Assembly: GCF_964291045.1 (NCBI RefSeq)
Contig: NZ_OZ197277.1
Location: 186,001-250,000, forward strand
Source: PALSA-1444 sp964291045
GTDB taxonomy: Bacteria; Chlamydiota; Chlamydiia; Chlamydiales; Rhabdochlamydiaceae
Direction: 5' to 3'
DNA: 64,000 nt
Shown here piece by piece: positions 62,151 through 64,000 of this stretch. A model generated the notes under the pieces. It saw nothing but the letters and a program-made list of their open reading frames with translations. It had not been told where the DNA came from and did no database searches. Position numbers and translations under genes: made by a program. Numbering within the stretch: position 1 is the first letter of the stretch; every line of letters begins with the position of its first letter.

Positions 62151-63311
62151 TTAGAAATAATGTAACTTATTATTTTTTGACTGGACTATGCTAGGGATAA
62201 GCTCTGGATAAGTCTCTGAATATTTTTTTATTATATCTCTTTGCAGCTCAATATCAAGAGGTACTAGTGCTGGCGCTACATCAGACATCTCACATCCTTG
62301 CATAATAGCAGCAACTAATAACGCCCTTGTTAATTGAATTTTCACAGGAGAAACACTATCTCTATCTCCATCAAAATTAACAGGAAAGCCGCAATTTAAA
62401 AGATGAACACCTTCAATATGAAGATCTTCATGACAATCTCTTATATAGGAACATTTTTTTCTCATATGAACTGCATCAAATTCTCTGTCGGAGGAGGATG
62501 CGCTTAACAAGACGCAATTATTTTTAATGAATTGATGATGAGTTAGAGGAACGCTTATTTGTCCAGTACAGCCGATAATCAGATCAGCATCTTGTAATAA
62601 GAGTGATAAATCAAATTCCTGGATTTCATCTGCTTTATCATAAATTTTTACATCCTAGTCATGTTTTATTCGTGTGTAAATGGATGATCCAATGACTCCA
62701 TTTCCGATAATGAGCACTTGTCTTAGGTCCATGTTAAGACGTGCTATACGCTTCAGAGCTTTTTCTATGACTATTTCACTAATAAAAGGGGATTCATAAA
62801 GTAGTTTTGCTTCGCTTCTAGCTACATTAATGACAGGGAACTGAAGATGCTTATTTTTAATTTTCTCATATCCAGAGCTTGTTTGTTCAATACCCACAAT
62901 TTTTCTATGATCAAGCATTAATGTTGTTGAAATTTCAATGAGTTGACCTCCATCATCAATGATAATAATTTTGTCAAAAACAGATAGATTAAGGGAATTT
63001 AAGGCGTCTTCAAGAAATTGAAGTGTTATTTTGCTGAATTGAGTATCAAAGGAGAGATCTTGCTTAAAGAAAAAACTTAAGGGTGAAACGTTTATGCCCT
63101 CAGAAAGCATCTCTTGCCAGACAGATTGATTACTTGAATAGCACTTTCCTAAGAGAAAAACATTTTGAGGAGATAGTCCTAATGGATAAAGAGATCTCAA
63201 CATGGAATGTGTTGTAGATAAGATATGCTGGCAGCCGATTACAAGTGTGTTATTTAAAGAAAGAGAGGGATACAAGGAAGTGACATAGTCAACAATAGGC
63301 ATGCTTAACAT
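62151..63311 (-). pseudogene. SAHH-like NAD-binding protein gene split by one amber codon
   Basis: One frame of 387 codons carries a single TAG at codon 219 (62655-62657). Before it: GIEQTSSGYEKIK, FPVINVARSEAKLLYESP, and the start of the Rossmann fold VLIIGNGVIGSSIYTR. After it: VKIYDKADEI, LIIGCTGQISVP, SASSSDREFD and LLNCGFPVNFDGDRDSV. These are the parts of the NAD-binding domain of S-adenosylhomocysteine-hydrolase-like proteins. The two halves are in the same frame and together complete the domain. A C-to-T change in a CAG codon would explain the stop. It could be a recent pseudogene or need readthrough. The start at 63311 (or an ATG at 63302) has no strong ribosome-binding site. Confidence 0.75.
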
Positions 63312-63557
63312 AAAAAAACACCCTTAAATTAAAAAAATATATTTTAAAAAAACGATTCTATTAAGCTACGTATATAATGTCAATTTAATTGCATTGAAAT
63401 TATATTTAATTTTAAATATGCGTCATATTATTTTAGATGTTTATGCTATATTGCATTTTCTTTATCATTAAAAAATGAGCTGTTTCTAAGTTTATAAATT
63501 CATTTTATTTAGGCATTCATCTCTTTGCGCCTTATTTGGGCTATTTCTATAGAGACT

Positions 63558-64000
63558 TTAGACTAAATCAAGACTGAATAGATCATCCAATTGAAAATTC
63601 AAACATTCATGGAAAGAACAATCTGATTGTTTTAATTTTTCCATAGATTCGTGAATAATATATTTTGATAATTGCATTAAAAATGGATTAAATGAGGATG
63701 CTTTAAGCATTCTTTGCCATGCAGCTAAAATAATCTCTTCGCTGCCCCATTTATTAACATCAGATTTAAGCTGTTGCATTTGAGCTTCAATTTTATCTAG
63801 AGAATAAACTATTAATGCTTCAATAGAGGTCTTTTTTTCGTAGGTTAGCCATAAGTTGCAAAAATCTTCCTCTAAATTGTATGGAAGAACACTTGTAATT
63901 TCTTGTATGGCTTTTATCTCTTCTAATTTCTTTATTTTTTCTAGGTTTTGATTTTTAACTATTTCTGAAAAGGGAATATCTCCTGTGATTGCTTCAGGCA
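63558..64000 (-). CDS. HD-domain protein (HDDC2/YfbR-like), C-terminal part
   Basis: Partial; the frame runs off the right edge. It reads PEAITGDIPFSEI, then EEDFCNLWLTYE, TSIEALIVYSLDKIEAQMQQL and so on to the stop at 63558. The EAI.GDI, LW..YE and T.EA..V...DK.E pattern is that of the HDDC2/YfbR HD phosphohydrolases, which remove phosphate from 5'-deoxynucleotides. The HD pair itself would lie just outside the window. A C-terminal extension of ~65 residues follows the family core. Confidence 0.7.
   Translation of the reverse strand, partial: PEAITGDIPFSEIVKNQNLEKIKKLEEIKAIQEITSVLPYNLEEDFCNLWLTYEKKTSIEALIVYSLDKIEAQMQQLKSDVNKWGSEEIILAAWQRMLKASSFNPFLMQLSKYIIHESMEKLKQSDCSFHECLNFQLDDLFSLDLV

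Noticed and set aside
1..64000. tRNA, rRNA, riboswitch and complete IS elements
   Set aside because: Looked for on both strands by eye; no cloverleaf with T-loop/CCA-type end, no rRNA segment and no intact transposase was recognised. A covariance-model scan could still find small RNAs.

Overview
The window looks like a chromosome segment of a Chlamydiota member outside the classical Chlamydia genus (an environmental, Parachlamydia/Simkania/Rhabdochlamydia-type lineage). The housekeeping genes are AT-rich and run in gene orders I recall from Chlamydia: 23S rRNA m5U methyltransferase-yajC; efp near mfd-alaS-tkt-hemE-(hem oxidase)-hemG; rnc-radA-hemC; and sod-accD-dut-ptsN-ptsN(HTH). DapL, the LL-diaminopimelate aminotransferase route, and its small Chlamydiae-type neighbour point the same way. 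The assignment rests on protein motifs and remembered gene order; no database search was run. I saw no rRNA, tRNA, CRISPR array or intact insertion sequence.

Layout. 0.1-1.8 kb: a catalytically degenerate PI3/4-kinase-like protein. 2.2-5.4 kb: RRM protein, class-IV aminotransferase, RlmD-type methyltransferase, YajC. 5.4-12 kb: a large coiled-coil protein and a 1374-residue GTPase ending in about 15 DUF4116-type 25-residue repeats, with its 3' tail duplicated out of frame. 12.1-23.5 kb: epmA, efp, mfd, alaS, an AlkC/AlkD-like protein, tkt and hemE. 23.6-27.5 kb: an accessory block between hemE and hemF (membrane protein, two copies of paralogue family A, a U-box protein, and a scrambled hemF/family-A remnant). 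27.7-29.8 kb: hemF and hemG, divergent. 29.9-38.6 kb: two LRR proteins with C-terminal NEL-type E3 ubiquitin ligase domains on either side of an unknown 449-residue protein. 39-52.2 kb: conserved genes (dapL, rnc, radA, hemC, hemD, sodA, accD, dut, two ptsN, an amino-acid permease, mnmA), interrupted by one family-B/family-A pair at 44.3-45.6 kb. 52.3-64 kb: an accessory, decaying region with an AbiEi-like antitoxin remnant, two proteins with mitochondrial-presequence-like N-termini, a COG1672-type ATPase, a second PI3/4-kinase-like protein with intact catalytic motifs, three tandem family-B genes plus a dead copy, an SAHH-like gene broken by one amber codon, and the C-terminal part of an HDDC2-like HD protein.

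How the genes fit together. The core genes give late haem synthesis (hemC, hemD, hemE, hemF, hemG), lysine/diaminopimelate supply (dapL), EF-P and its K34-lysylating enzyme (efp, epmA), repair and recombination (mfd, radA, AlkC/AlkD-like), and envelope export (yajC). The accessory genes look like a host-interaction arsenal: three predicted E3 ubiquitin ligases of two unrelated folds within about 12 kb, two PI-kinase-fold proteins (one probably active, one probably dead), a giant GTPase-repeat protein, and small lineage-specific families. The strongest novelty candidates are the NEL pair, the U-box protein, the kinase/pseudokinase pair and the presequence-like N-termini.
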